DNA of 64,000 nucleotides from NCBI RefSeq assembly GCF_000697965.2, contig NZ_CP015880.1:2480001-2544000 (forward strand), in the 5' to 3' direction. Below the pieces are notes generated by a model. The model was not told where the DNA came from and did not search any database. It saw only the letters and a program-made list of their open reading frames with translations. The DNA comes from Ensifer adhaerens. GTDB lineage: Bacteria; Pseudomonadota; Alphaproteobacteria; Rhizobiales; Rhizobiaceae. Both the position numbers and the translations under genes were made by a program. Shown here one piece after another: positions 27,006 to 35,911 of the stretch (positions within the stretch are counted from its first letter, which is position 1; each line of letters begins with the position of its first letter).

Positions 27006-29075
27006 ATGACCTATGGCTTTGCCCCGCTGATCCCGTGGATCTACTTCGTCCCGCTGCTCGCAATCGCGGCGCTGTTCATCGCCTATGGCCTCTGGCAGAA
27101 GGTGCGCGGCGCCTGGCTGCGCCTGGCCGCACTCGCAGCGCTCGGACTGGCGATCGCCAACCCCTCCATTTTCGTGGAGCTGCGCGATCCGCTCTCGACC
27201 ATCGTCGCCGTCGTCGTCGACCGCAGCCAGAGCCAGCGGAACGGCGACCGCACCGCGCAGACCGATCGCGCCGTCGAGGGCCTGAAGGAACGGCTGGCGG
27301 CCATACCGCTGATCGAGCCGCGGATCATCGAGGCAAACACCGATCCGGCAGATGTCTCGCCGTCGACCAATCTCTTTGGCGCGCTTGCCTCCTCGCTGTC
27401 TGACGTTCCCCCGGCGCGCATCGGCGGCGCCATTTTCGTCACCGATGGCCAGATCCACGATGTGCCCGATGTCGCTCGCGCGCTCGGTTTCGACGCGCCC
27501 GTGCACGGGCTGATCACCGGCAAGCCCGATGAATTCGACCGGCGTGTCGAACTGATCAACCCGCCGCGCTTCGGCATCGTCGGTGAGGAACAGAAGCTCT
27601 CGTTCCGGGTGGTCGACGACGGGGCGGCACCCGGCGGCAGCGCCGAAGTCACGATCCGCCTCAACGGCAACGAGATCGCCCGCGAGCGCGCCGAGCCCGG
27701 CACGGACGTCCCGTTCGCCTTCAACGTTCCGCGCGGCGGCAACAACGTGCTCGAATTCGCCGTCGATGCCGTTCCGGGCGAAGTGACGACGGCCAACAAC
27801 CGCGCGGTCCACGTGCTCGACGGCATTCGCGAGAACCTGCGCGTGCTCTTGGTCTCCGGCGAGCCGCATGCCGGTGAACGCGCCTGGCGCAACCTCTTGA
27901 AATCCGATGCGGCCGTCGATCTCGTACATTTCACCATTCTGCGTCCGCAGGAAAAGCAGGACGGCACGCCGATCAACGAGCTATCGCTGATCGCCTTTCC
28001 GACGCGCGAACTCTTCGTCGACAAGATCAACGAGTTCGATCTGATCATCCTCGACCGCTACCAGCACCGCGGTCTGTTGCCGATCCTCTACTACGACAAC
28101 ATCGCGCAATATGTGGAGAACGGTGGCGCGCTGCTAATTGCGGCAGGTCCCGAACATGCCGGTGACGATTCGATTGCAGCGACACCGCTTGAGGCAGTGC
28201 TGCCGGCCGCGCCGACGGGCGTCATGAACGAAAAGGCCTTCTTCCCGCGCCTGTCGGAGGAAGGAAAGAAGCATCCGGTGACCCGCGGTCTGGAAGGCTC
28301 CGACAGCGAGCCGCCGCATTGGGGCCGCTGGTTCCGCACCGTGGACGTCAACCGACCGCAGGGCCATACGGTCATGGAAGCGGCCGACGGCAAACCGCTG
28401 CTGGTGCTCAACCGTGTCGGCAAGGGCCGCGTCGCCATGCTGCTCTCCGATCAGGGCTGGCTCTGGGCTCGCGGCTTCGAAGGCGGCGGACCCCACGTGT
28501 CGCTCTATCGCCGCACCGCCCATTGGCTGATGCAGGAGCCCTCGCTCGAAGAAGAGGCGCTAACGGCACGCGCGCGCGGCCGGACGCTCGAAATCACCCG
28601 CCAGACGATCGATGGCGATCCGGGTCCGGTGACGCTGGTCGCTCCCTCCGGCGGGAAGCAGGACGTCAAGCTGACCGAACGCCAGCCGGGCCTCTACTCG
28701 GCCGAAGTCGCCACCACGGAAACCGGGCTCTTCGAGATGTCGAACGGCGACCTCACGGCTCTTGCCCATGTCGGCGACCCCAACGCTCCGGAATTCAAGG
28801 CCGCGATCTCGACCGAGGACAAGCTGCGTCCCTGGGCGGAAAAGACCAAGGGCATCGTGCGGCGCCTCGCAAGTGCCGATGGACCGCTCGACCTGCCCAC
28901 GGTTCTGCCGGTCAGGGGCTCGATCCGAGCGGCAGACGACCAGCGGCTCTCGATCCGCATGACCGACGAAACCGTGCTGAAGGGCGTCAATTCAGTGCCG
29001 CTGTTTACCGGCTTCCTTGGTCTTGCGGCGCTGCTGCTGCTGATTTCCGCCACCTGGTATCGCGAGGGACGATGA
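27006..29075 (+). CDS. membrane protein with class I glutamine-amidotransferase-like domain (MoxR operon)
   Basis: About 689 residues: two N-terminal membrane helices (WIYFVPLLAIAALFIAYG and a second), then a large extracytoplasmic part. This contains a VWA-like strand (IVAVVVDRSQSQ), a beta-rich region and a GATase1-like fold (DLIILDRYQHRGLLPILYYDNIAQYVENGGALLIAAGP). One C-terminal helix (LFTGFLGLAALLLLISATWY) follows. The ATG at 27006 lies 10 bp after the previous stop. Same operon as moxR; the catalytic triad of true amidotransferases is not evident. Confidence 0.88.
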   Translation: MTYGFAPLIPWIYFVPLLAIAALFIAYGLWQKVRGAWLRLAALAALGLAIANPSIFVELRDPLSTIVAVVVDRSQSQRNGDRTAQTDRAVEGLKERLAAIPLIEPRIIEANTDPADVSPSTNLFGALASSLSDVPPARIGGAIFVTDGQIHDVPDVARALGFDAPVHGLITGKPDEFDRRVELINPPRFGIVGEEQKLSFRVVDDGAAPGGSAEVTIRLNGNEIARERAEPGTDVPFAFNVPRGGNNVLEFAVDAVPGEVTTANNRAVHVLDGIRENLRVLLVSGEPHAGERAWRNLLKSDAAVDLVHFTILRPQEKQDGTPINELSLIAFPTRELFVDKINEFDLIILDRYQHRGLLPILYYDNIAQYVENGGALLIAAGPEHAGDDSIAATPLEAVLPAAPTGVMNEKAFFPRLSEEGKKHPVTRGLEGSDSEPPHWGRWFRTVDVNRPQGHTVMEAADGKPLLVLNRVGKGRVAMLLSDQGWLWARGFEGGGPHVSLYRRTAHWLMQEPSLEEEALTARARGRTLEITRQTIDGDPGPVTLVAPSGGKQDVKLTERQPGLYSAEVATTETGLFEMSNGDLTALAHVGDPNAPEFKAAISTEDKLRPWAEKTKGIVRRLASADGPLDLPTVLPVRGSIRAADDQRLSIRMTDETVLKGVNSVPLFTGFLGLAALLLLISATWYREGR

Positions 29076-29551
29076 GCGACAGCAGCATGGTCGTCAGCGA
29101 CCTTCGCGACGCACCACATTTCTTCGATGCCGTGGCCGACCGCGTCTGGCGCGCCTGGTGGGAACCGCATGGCTTTCCGCTGGAACACATTACCGGCCTG
29201 CTTCAGGCGAGCCTTGCCGACGGTGCCGAGCCGCTGTGTCTGGTGGCGCATGCCGGCGACCGTTTCGTCGGCACCGCCTCGGTCATCGCCTCCGATCTTG
29301 AGGAGCGACCGGATCTCACGCCGTGGGTCGCTGCCGTCTGGGTCGATCCGCCGTTCCGCGGGGCAGGTATCGGCGGCGACATCGTGCTGAAGGCAGCGCA
29401 GGCGGCGCTCGATACCGGCGCCGAAGCCGTGCATCTTTGCGCCCTCTCGGGCAAGCGCGCCTTCTACGAGCGTCTCGGCTGGCAGCTCGACGAGACGGAT
29501 GTCGGCGAAGACCGCCTGGATGTCTTCAGCATGCGCCGTGTCGAAAGGTAA
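29072..29551 (+). CDS. GNAT-family N-acetyltransferase
   Basis: A 159-residue protein. The acetyl-CoA-binding segment VAAVWVDPPFRGAGIGGDIVLKAAQAA and the C-terminal KRAFYERLGWQ are typical GNAT motifs A and B. Its ATG overlaps the previous stop (ATGA), so it is cotranscribed with the MoxR operon. Substrate unknown. Confidence 0.88.
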   Translation: MSDSSMVVSDLRDAPHFFDAVADRVWRAWWEPHGFPLEHITGLLQASLADGAEPLCLVAHAGDRFVGTASVIASDLEERPDLTPWVAAVWVDPPFRGAGIGGDIVLKAAQAALDTGAEAVHLCALSGKRAFYERLGWQLDETDVGEDRLDVFSMRRVER

Positions 29552-29557
29552 AGGCCG

Positions 29558-29979
29558 ATGTTCGTCGTCACCGACGCCCCGCCGCCCGAGGCGATCGAAG
29601 CAATCGGCAACGGTCTTGCAGCCTTCAACGCCGCCGACGTCGGCCCGTCGGAGCGACGCCCCCTCGCCGTCCTTGTCGGCGGCCCCGAGGCACAGGGAGC
29701 CTGCGGCGGCCTGAACGGCTAACCGGCTGGGGCTGGCTATTCGTGCAATGGCTGTGGTTACCGGAAGATCTTCGCGGACAGGGGCTTGCCGGCAAGTTGC
29801 TCCAGGCGGCCGAGGACGAAGCGCGCAATCGCGGCTGCCACAGCGCCTGGATCGACACCTTCAACCCGCAGGCCCTGCGCGCCTACGAGCGTCAGGGCTA
29901 TGCGGCCTTCGGTGAACTGCCGGATTTCCCTGTTGGCCGAACCCGGGTGTTTCTGAAGAAATCGCTCGTCGCGCGATAA
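29558..29979 (+). pseudogene. GNAT-family acetyltransferase broken by a one-base frameshift
   Basis: From ATG 29558 the frame encodes 54 residues ending GGLNG, then meets TAA at 29720-29722. The frame that follows continues as LTGWGWLFVQWLWLPEDLRGQGLAGKLL through RAYERQGYAAFGELPDFPVG to a stop at 29979, a full GNAT C-terminal half. Inserting one C between 29719 and 29720 (GGC CTA ACC) would restore a single open frame of about 141 residues, the usual length for this subfamily. It lies 6 bp after another GNAT gene. Either a recent mutation or a sequencing error. Confidence 0.85.
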
Positions 29980-29988
29980 GGTCCGGGA

Positions 29989-30534
29989 TCAGACGGCCAG
30001 CGGCAACGCAATCGGCTCCGCCTGCATCAGCCTATCATCCCGCCAGGAGATAACGCCGGCAAGTCCGGCATGCACACCCTCTGCCATCGGCACGACGAGC
30101 ACCCGCGCCGGGTCGACCGGCCCAGGGAACTCGAGTGCCGCGTAACGCACCTTCTCGAAGCCGAGCGGCTGGTAATAGGGCGGATCGCCGACAAGGATCA
30201 CCGCGTGTGAGCCCTTGCGCCGCGCCGCCTCGACCGCGATACGCACCAGTTCCCGGCCGATGCCCTGGTTCTTGTGCGACGGCCTGACGGCGAGCGGTCC
30301 GAGCAGGTGGCCCTTGATCGAGCCCGCCATGACCGGCGTCATCCGGACCGATGCGATCGTCTCGCCATTGTCGGCGCAGATGAAGGACAGCGACCGGTCA
30401 TGCGGCCCCTGCTCGCGGATGCGCGCGGCCGCCCGGGCAAACCGGCCGGGGCCGAAAGCTTCTTCGTTGATGATTTCGATGGCTGCGTCATGGGACGCGT
30501 CTTCGGTCAGATAGACGAGATCGTGCTTTTTCAT
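29989..30534 (-). CDS. GNAT-family N-acetyltransferase (YhbS-like)
   Basis: A 181-residue protein with LLGPLAVRPSHKNQGIGRELVRIAVEAAR (acetyl-CoA loop) and AVILVGDPPYYQPLGFEKV, the pattern of the YhbS subgroup. Substrate unknown. It is convergent with the broken GNAT gene, 9 bp from its stop. The 260-bp gap on its other side holds the promoter region it shares with the divergent reductase gene; no RNA or further ORF was seen there. Confidence 0.9.
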   Translation of the reverse strand: MKKHDLVYLTEDASHDAAIEIINEEAFGPGRFARAAARIREQGPHDRSLSFICADNGETIASVRMTPVMAGSIKGHLLGPLAVRPSHKNQGIGRELVRIAVEAARRKGSHAVILVGDPPYYQPLGFEKVRYAALEFPGPVDPARVLVVPMAEGVHAGLAGVISWRDDRLMQAEPIALPLAV

Positions 30535-30794
30535 GAGATCGAGAAACCAGGCATGCGAACAGACATAGGGATGGCTTCGCCCGATGAGGGCGTTGGCAGC
30601 ATCAGCGTCGTCGCAGGTTTCCCGAGAACATCATCTGTGCGGATTCTTCCAGACACGAAAAAAGTTGTGAAATCGCCGATAGCAGAAATTTGCCCTCTGT
30701 CAAAGCCTAAAACGCACTGTTCCGATTTCGCCACCTATCGAATGTCGCTGGAAGCGCTATCTATTGACGCAACGATCACGAAGGAGTTTGTCCG

Positions 30795-31772
30795 ATGGGC
30801 AGGTTGGTAGATGGCGTCTGGCAGGACGTCTGGTACGACACGGTGGCAACGAACGGCCACTTCAAGCGCAGCGCTTCGCAGTTCCGCAACTGGGTGACGG
30901 CGGACGGGTCGGCCGGCCCGAGCGGCGACGCCGGCTTCAAGGCCGAGGCCGATCGCTATCACCTCTATGTTTCGCTCGCCTGCCCATGGGCCCATCGTAC
31001 ACTGATCTTCCGCAAGCTGAAAAAGCTCGAGGACCTGATCTCCGTTTCCGTAGTCGATCCGCTGATGCTCACCCAGGGCTGGGAATTCAAGGACGGCGGC
31101 ATCGGCACCGGCGATCATCTCTTCGGCTCGAAGGCGCTGTGGCAGGTCTATACCCGCGCCGATGCCAACTATTCCGGCCGCGTGACCGTGCCCGTCCTCT
31201 GGGACAAGAAGCAGAACACCATCGTTTCGAATGAATCCTCCGAGATCATCCGGATGTTCAACTCCGCCTTCGATGGCCTGACCGGCTCGACGCTCGATTT
31301 CTATCCGGAAGAGCTCCGCGGCGAGATCGATGCGATGAACACCGACGTCTACAACGACGTCAACAACGGCGTCTACAAGGCAGGCTTTGCCACCACGCAA
31401 TCCGCCTACGAGGAAAGTGTGACGGCACTCTTTGCCCGGCTGGACAAGCTGGAAGAGCGCCTCGGCTCGCACCGTTACCTCACCGGCAGCCGCCTCACCG
31501 AGGCCGACTGGCGGCTATTCACGACGCTGGTGCGCTTCGATCCTGTCTATGTCGGCCACTTCAAGTGCAACATCCGCCGGATCGCCGACTATCCGAACCT
31601 CCAAGGGTATCTGCGGGAACTCTATCAGGTGCCGGGCGTGGCCGAGACGGTCGACATGCGCCACATCAAGGAGCACTACTACCGCAGCCACACGACCATC
31701 AACCCGACCGGCGTCGTGCCGGTGGGCCCGGTGCTCGACCTCACCGCCCCGCACGGCCGCGAGGCGCTGTAA
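30795..31772 (+). CDS. yqjG: glutathionyl-hydroquinone reductase (Xi-class GST)
   Basis: A 325-residue protein with the catalytic SLACPWAHRTLI (CPWA), NESSEIIRMFNSAF and the C-terminal RLTEADWRLFTTLVRFDPVYVGHFKCN segments of the Xi class (YqjG/EcM4). It reduces glutathionyl-hydroquinones to hydroquinones using GSH. GAAGGAG precedes ATG 30795. Confidence 0.94.
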   Translation: MGRLVDGVWQDVWYDTVATNGHFKRSASQFRNWVTADGSAGPSGDAGFKAEADRYHLYVSLACPWAHRTLIFRKLKKLEDLISVSVVDPLMLTQGWEFKDGGIGTGDHLFGSKALWQVYTRADANYSGRVTVPVLWDKKQNTIVSNESSEIIRMFNSAFDGLTGSTLDFYPEELRGEIDAMNTDVYNDVNNGVYKAGFATTQSAYEESVTALFARLDKLEERLGSHRYLTGSRLTEADWRLFTTLVRFDPVYVGHFKCNIRRIADYPNLQGYLRELYQVPGVAETVDMRHIKEHYYRSHTTINPTGVVPVGPVLDLTAPHGREAL

Positions 31773-31798
31773 CACTGCACTGAAAGGGCAATCGATCG

Positions 31799-32329
31799 CT
31801 ACCAGTAGCGATCGATTGCGATGCCGCCGGCAAGTTCCGCAAGCCGGCGGCGTGTTGCCGGCGTGGTGTCGTCAGGCAGCGCGTCCAGTGCGAAGAAGCC
31901 ACTTTCGGAAATCTCGAGATCGGGCGTTTTCGGCGCGCTCTGGCTGACACCGTCACAGCGGTAGAAGACGACGTGGTCGCGGCGGCTCGTGCGCCTGTTG
32001 TAGTAGACCTGGATGAGCACCGGCGGCGCCGAAACTTCGAGGTTCCCCTCCTCGCGCAACTCCCGCAGCAAGCCGTCGATCGAGGCCTCGTCGCGGTCGA
32101 GCCCTCCGCCCGGCAGGTGCCAGCCCGGCAGGTAGGAGTGGCGGACGAGGAAAACGCGGCCCTCGCCATCGAAACAGGCCGCCCGCACACCCATCGTCAT
32201 GCCACGCGCAACAGCGTAATAGCCATGCGCAAGCCACATCAGCAGCCGGAGATACCAGCGCCGCATCTCCGGTGGCCGATCTTGTTCCAGGCGTTTTTTC
32301 CTTCCTCGTCCCGGCCACACGCGATTCAT
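31799..32329 (-). CDS. NUDIX hydrolase
   Basis: A 176-residue protein. The Nudix box GGLDRDEASIDGLLRELREEGNL is nearly canonical, but the last conserved Gly of EExGU is Asn. An N-terminal segment (RRWYLRLLMWLAHGYYAVARG) is amphipathic or membrane-associated. Substrate not predictable. Convergent with yqjG. Confidence 0.88.
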   Translation of the reverse strand: MNRVWPGRGRKKRLEQDRPPEMRRWYLRLLMWLAHGYYAVARGMTMGVRAACFDGEGRVFLVRHSYLPGWHLPGGGLDRDEASIDGLLRELREEGNLEVSAPPVLIQVYYNRRTSRRDHVVFYRCDGVSQSAPKTPDLEISESGFFALDALPDDTTPATRRRLAELAGGIAIDRYW

Positions 32330-32376
32330 CGGGCGACCTGATTCCCCTCGGCCGGAATATGCGCTAGACGGGGTCG

Positions 32377-33279
32377 ATGTTCAAACTCGCCCATATTTCC
32401 GACGTCCACCTCGGGCCCTTGCCCGAGCTATCCCTCAGGGAACTCGCTTCCAAGCGCATCACCGGTTTCGTCAACTGGCACCGCAACCGCAGCCGCCATC
32501 TCTTCACCGGTACGCTCGACACCCTGCTGGCCGACATCGAGAAGAAGGATCCGGACCATCTGGCGATGACGGGCGATCTCGTCAATCTCGCCTCCTCGCT
32601 CGAGATCAAGGCGGTCACCGAATGGCTGGAGGATGCGGGCAAGCCGGAAAACATCTCCGTCGTTCCGGGCAACCACGACGCCTATGTTCCGGGCGCCTAC
32701 GAGAAGACCACCCGTGCCTGGTATCCCTATATGCGCGGCGACGATGCGCCGGCGCATTGGCATGACCGGCACCGCTGCTTTCCCTACATGCGCGTGCGCG
32801 GCCCGGTGGCGCTGATCGGCTGCTCGACCGCCGTTGCGACCCCGCCCTTTGCCGCCAGCGGCTATTTCGGCCAGCGCCAGGCCCGCGCCACCGTCAATCT
32901 GCTGAGACAAGCCGGCGAAGCCGGGCTCTTTCGCATCGTTATGATCCACCATCCGCCGATCCGCGGCGCAACCTCGATGCACAAGCGCATGATCGGCATT
33001 CGCCGCTTTGCTGCGACGATCTCGTCCGGCGGCGCCGAACTCGTGATCCACGGCCACACGCACCTCAACACTGTCTATTGGCTGAAGGGCCAGCATGCCC
33101 CTGTCCCGGTTGTCGGCATCGCCTCGGCCTCGCAAGGTCCTGGCGGCCACAAGCCGCCGGCAGCCTACAACCTGTTCACCGTCGCCGGTGAAGCCGGGAA
33201 CTGGCACCTGACGCGCGAGCGCTACGCCCTGAACGACGATGCCACCACGGTGTCGCTCGCCGAAACCACACGCTTCTAG
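32377..33279 (+). CDS. calcineurin-like metallophosphoesterase
   Basis: A 300-residue protein with all five metal-binding blocks: ISDVHLG, MTGDLVN, VVPGNHDAY, IHHPP and IHGHTHLN. It resembles cAMP phosphodiesterase/Icc-like enzymes, but the substrate is not certain. It is divergent from the NUDIX gene, with only about 47 bp between the starts. Confidence 0.92.
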   Translation: MFKLAHISDVHLGPLPELSLRELASKRITGFVNWHRNRSRHLFTGTLDTLLADIEKKDPDHLAMTGDLVNLASSLEIKAVTEWLEDAGKPENISVVPGNHDAYVPGAYEKTTRAWYPYMRGDDAPAHWHDRHRCFPYMRVRGPVALIGCSTAVATPPFAASGYFGQRQARATVNLLRQAGEAGLFRIVMIHHPPIRGATSMHKRMIGIRRFAATISSGGAELVIHGHTHLNTVYWLKGQHAPVPVVGIASASQGPGGHKPPAAYNLFTVAGEAGNWHLTRERYALNDDATTVSLAETTRF

Positions 33280-33462
33280 GCGAACGCAGCCTCCCTCCGC
33301 AGAAAATTCATCGCCCGGCGAATAAACCCCGGCCCTGCTGCGTCATACTCCGGTCCGCCGCCGCATGGCAGCGCGCCCGCCTCTGCGCGAATGCAGGACA
33401 CGCAGTCGTTTGAAACAGCGCGAGGCTTTCGCGGTCATGCGCCAGCAATGGGAGATGGCATG

Positions 33463-34011
33463 ATGAACCACAAGAACCTCGTTTTCGCCCTGTTTGCCGC
33501 CGGGGCAACCAGCTTCATGGCGCATGCGGTGATGGCCGCCGGCGAGGATACGAGCGAACCGCCGAAGAAAACCAAGACGACCAGCGAATGCACCGACGGC
33601 AAGGTGTGGGACGCCAAGAAAAAGGCCTGCGTTGACGCCAAGAAGAGCGACCTTGGCGACGATATCCTGTTCCAGGCTGCCCGCGAACTCGCCTATGCCG
33701 GCCAGTATGAAAATTCGATCAGGGTGCTCGGCGCCGTCAAGGACCAGCAGAGCGCCCGGGTGCTCAACTACCTCGGCTATGCCAACCGCAAGGCCGGGCG
33801 CATGGAACTCGGCATGCAGTACTACAAACGCGCGCTCCAGGCTGACGAGAACTACATCCTCGCCCGCTCCTACATGGGCCAGGCGCTGATCGAACAGGGC
33901 CGCGTCGAGGAAGCGCGTGTGCAACTCGTCGAGATCCGCGACCGCGGCGGCGAAAACACCTGGGCTTACCGCGCCCTGCTGCAGTCGCTCGGCGGCGTCC
34001 GCCAGTACTGA
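33463..34011 (+). CDS. exported TPR-repeat protein
   Basis: About 182 residues: signal peptide (KNLVFALFAAGATSFMAHAVMAAG), a Lys/Thr-rich linker with a two-Cys loop (ECTDGKVWDAKKKACVD), then three TPR-like repeats (AARELAYAGQYENSIRVL; LGYANRKAGRMELGMQYYKRAL; YMGQALIEQGRVEEARVQL). Probably a periplasmic interaction protein of unknown role. An upstream in-frame ATG at 33391 would bury the signal peptide, so 33463 (or 33460) is preferred. Confidence 0.82.
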   Translation: MNHKNLVFALFAAGATSFMAHAVMAAGEDTSEPPKKTKTTSECTDGKVWDAKKKACVDAKKSDLGDDILFQAARELAYAGQYENSIRVLGAVKDQQSARVLNYLGYANRKAGRMELGMQYYKRALQADENYILARSYMGQALIEQGRVEEARVQLVEIRDRGGENTWAYRALLQSLGGVRQY

Positions 34012-34029
34012 CCGGGCGGTAACATGGAC

Positions 34030-34050
34030 GGGCGGCGCCAGGCGCCGCCC
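34030..34050. terminator. GC-rich hairpin between convergent genes
   Basis: GGGCGGCGC (34030-34038) pairs with GCGCCGCCC (34042-34050) around a 3-base loop, between the TPR and DUF3313 stops. No T-tract; possible bidirectional terminator. Confidence 0.4.
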
Positions 34051-34084
34051 TCGATCCGACGTGCCACGGACACGCACTGGGACG

Positions 34085-35104
34085 CTAGGTTTTCTTCGAC
34101 CCGCTTGCCGCCGGCCCGTTCTTTTTGGGCTCGCTTGCCTTGGCTGCATTTCCCTTCGCCCCGCCTGCTGAGGGACCGCTTCCCGTCGTGCCGTCAGCAA
34201 TCGACTTTGCCTCGTTCTTCTTCTCCGACCATTCCGGCGGCAGGCCGAGCGCGCCGCCGGCGATGCCGCCGAGACCGGATCCCTTGCCGAACACGGCGCA
34301 ATCCGGATCGGTGGGTTTGCCGGTGACGGCATAGGCAACGCTGTTCTTGACGCTCTTCATCGACGGCAGCTCAAAATCGGACTTCATCGGGTCACCCGAT
34401 TTTTCGAGCAGCGCACTGAAGTCGCTTGAGAAGTCGCCTGCAAGCTCGAAGGCGTCGGCGGCCGTCGAGGCGCGGGACCCGTTGGTGAGGATGTTGGCGC
34501 CACGCGCCCATGCCAGCCCGGCGATCTGCTTGCCCATTGGGTCGAATGCCTCCGCCTCGACCGCGAGACTTCCAAGGCCGATGGGAATGCGCGGAACCGG
34601 GATCGGAGCGACGGCCGAGGTGACGGTCGACACGCCGGCGACGACTGCATTGGTCGATTTGACCTTGCTGATCACGGAGCGCACCGCCATGTCGGCGGGC
34701 TTGGAGATCGGCACGACGTCGAATTGCTCGCTCAGGGCTTCGCAGAGCGACCGGTCGATCGCCGTGGCCACCAGCTTCTTTTGCGGATCCCCGAGCTTGT
34801 CGAGATCCGCGGTGGCGGCAAAGGTCGTCGGGATCACATGCACCGTCTTGACGTTCTTGGTGGCAGCAGAATCCACCCGGTACTTCGTCTTGGTCACCAT
34901 CCCGTCGCTGGCAACGAAATCCTTGTAGGACGATAGAGACCCCGTTTCCATGACCTGGGCGCTCTGGCAGGCGGCGAGCCCCGCAAACAAAGGCACCAGC
35001 GCTGCCGTGCGAATGACGGCCGCACCTCCCCGAATGCGGCGTCCGCCACAATGTCTCCCGACAAACCTGACAATACTCATGCCATTGCGATGCTGTGCGT
35101 TCAT
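34085..35104 (-). CDS. DUF3313 lipoprotein
   Basis: A 339-residue protein. A signal peptide with lipobox (FAGLAAC, Cys near residue 46) predicts an outer- or inner-membrane lipoprotein. The DUF3313 core (YKDFVASDGMVTKTKYRVDS and LCEALSEQFDVVPISKPADMAVR) is followed by a low-complexity Gly/Ala/Lys/Ser tail (SGPSAGGAKGNAAKASEP). Function unknown. It is divergent from the ECF sigma gene across about 285 bp in which no further gene was seen. Confidence 0.82.
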   Translation of the reverse strand: MNAQHRNGMSIVRFVGRHCGGRRIRGGAAVIRTAALVPLFAGLAACQSAQVMETGSLSSYKDFVASDGMVTKTKYRVDSAATKNVKTVHVIPTTFAATADLDKLGDPQKKLVATAIDRSLCEALSEQFDVVPISKPADMAVRSVISKVKSTNAVVAGVSTVTSAVAPIPVPRIPIGLGSLAVEAEAFDPMGKQIAGLAWARGANILTNGSRASTAADAFELAGDFSSDFSALLEKSGDPMKSDFELPSMKSVKNSVAYAVTGKPTDPDCAVFGKGSGLGGIAGGALGLPPEWSEKKNEAKSIADGTTGSGPSAGGAKGNAAKASEPKKNGPAASGSKKT

Positions 35105-35389
35105 TGGCGTATCCCCGACGTCGACCTGCAGTTGTGCATGAGGTCCGGCCAGATTCGGGCCGAACTTTGACGCGATCTCCGGCCACCATTGCAGTTAACG
35201 GTAACGAAACGCGTGATTAACGGCCGCGGGCAAGCGAAAGCTTTTTGGGAAAAGGCGCCATGAAGCAGCAGAATTTGCTTTCCGTTCCGGGACTTCCCTT
35301 GCAGACTAAGGAGCAAATGTTTCATATCATCCGCTCGTGCGCAGCACGGCGAATAAATGCATGATCCGGCACGTTTCATTGGAAGAGAA

Positions 35390-35908
35390 ATGCGTCCAGC
35401 GGCAGAAACGAAGGACTTCAGACGCGACTTGGTCAGCCTGCTGCCCAAATTGCGCCGTTTCGCGATGACGCTGACGCGTAATGCCAATGACGCCGACGAC
35501 CTCGTCCAGGAAGCCTGCGAGCGCGCGATCACCCGCAGCCACCTCTGGAACGGAGAGGGCCGGCTGGAAAGCTGGGTCTACGCGATGACGCGCAATCTCT
35601 GGGTCGACGAAATCCGCAAGCGCAAGGTTCGCACCGGCAGCGGCACCGTCGATGCGCTCGGACATGACGAACTCAGCATCGAGCCGTCGGCCGAAAAAGC
35701 CGTCTACGCCAATCAGTTGCAGAAGATGATCCTGTCGATGCCCGAGGGACTGGCGAGCGTGTTCCTGCTGGTTAATGTCGAAGGCCACAGCTATCGCGAG
35801 ACCGCCGATATCCTGGGCATTCCGATCGGCACAGTCATGAGCAGACTGTCGACCGCGCGCCTCAGGCTCGCGGCGATGATCTCAGAGAATACCGAAAGGA
35901 GGGCCTGA
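35390..35908 (+). CDS. ECF-type RNA polymerase sigma factor
   Basis: About 172 residues with sigma region 2 (LLPKLRRFAMTLTRNANDADDLVQEACERA and ESWVYAMTRNLWVDEIRKRK) and region 4 (GLASVFLLVNVEGHSYRETADILGIPIGTVMSRLSTARLRL). The ATG at 35390 is preceded by GGAAGAG; an upstream ATG at 35357 has no such site. Its partner anti-sigma gene starts 3 bp after its stop, so the pair forms a typical sigma/anti-sigma operon. Signal unknown. Confidence 0.92.
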   Translation: MRPAAETKDFRRDLVSLLPKLRRFAMTLTRNANDADDLVQEACERAITRSHLWNGEGRLESWVYAMTRNLWVDEIRKRKVRTGSGTVDALGHDELSIEPSAEKAVYANQLQKMILSMPEGLASVFLLVNVEGHSYRETADILGIPIGTVMSRLSTARLRLAAMISENTERRA

Positions 35909-35911
35909 CCG

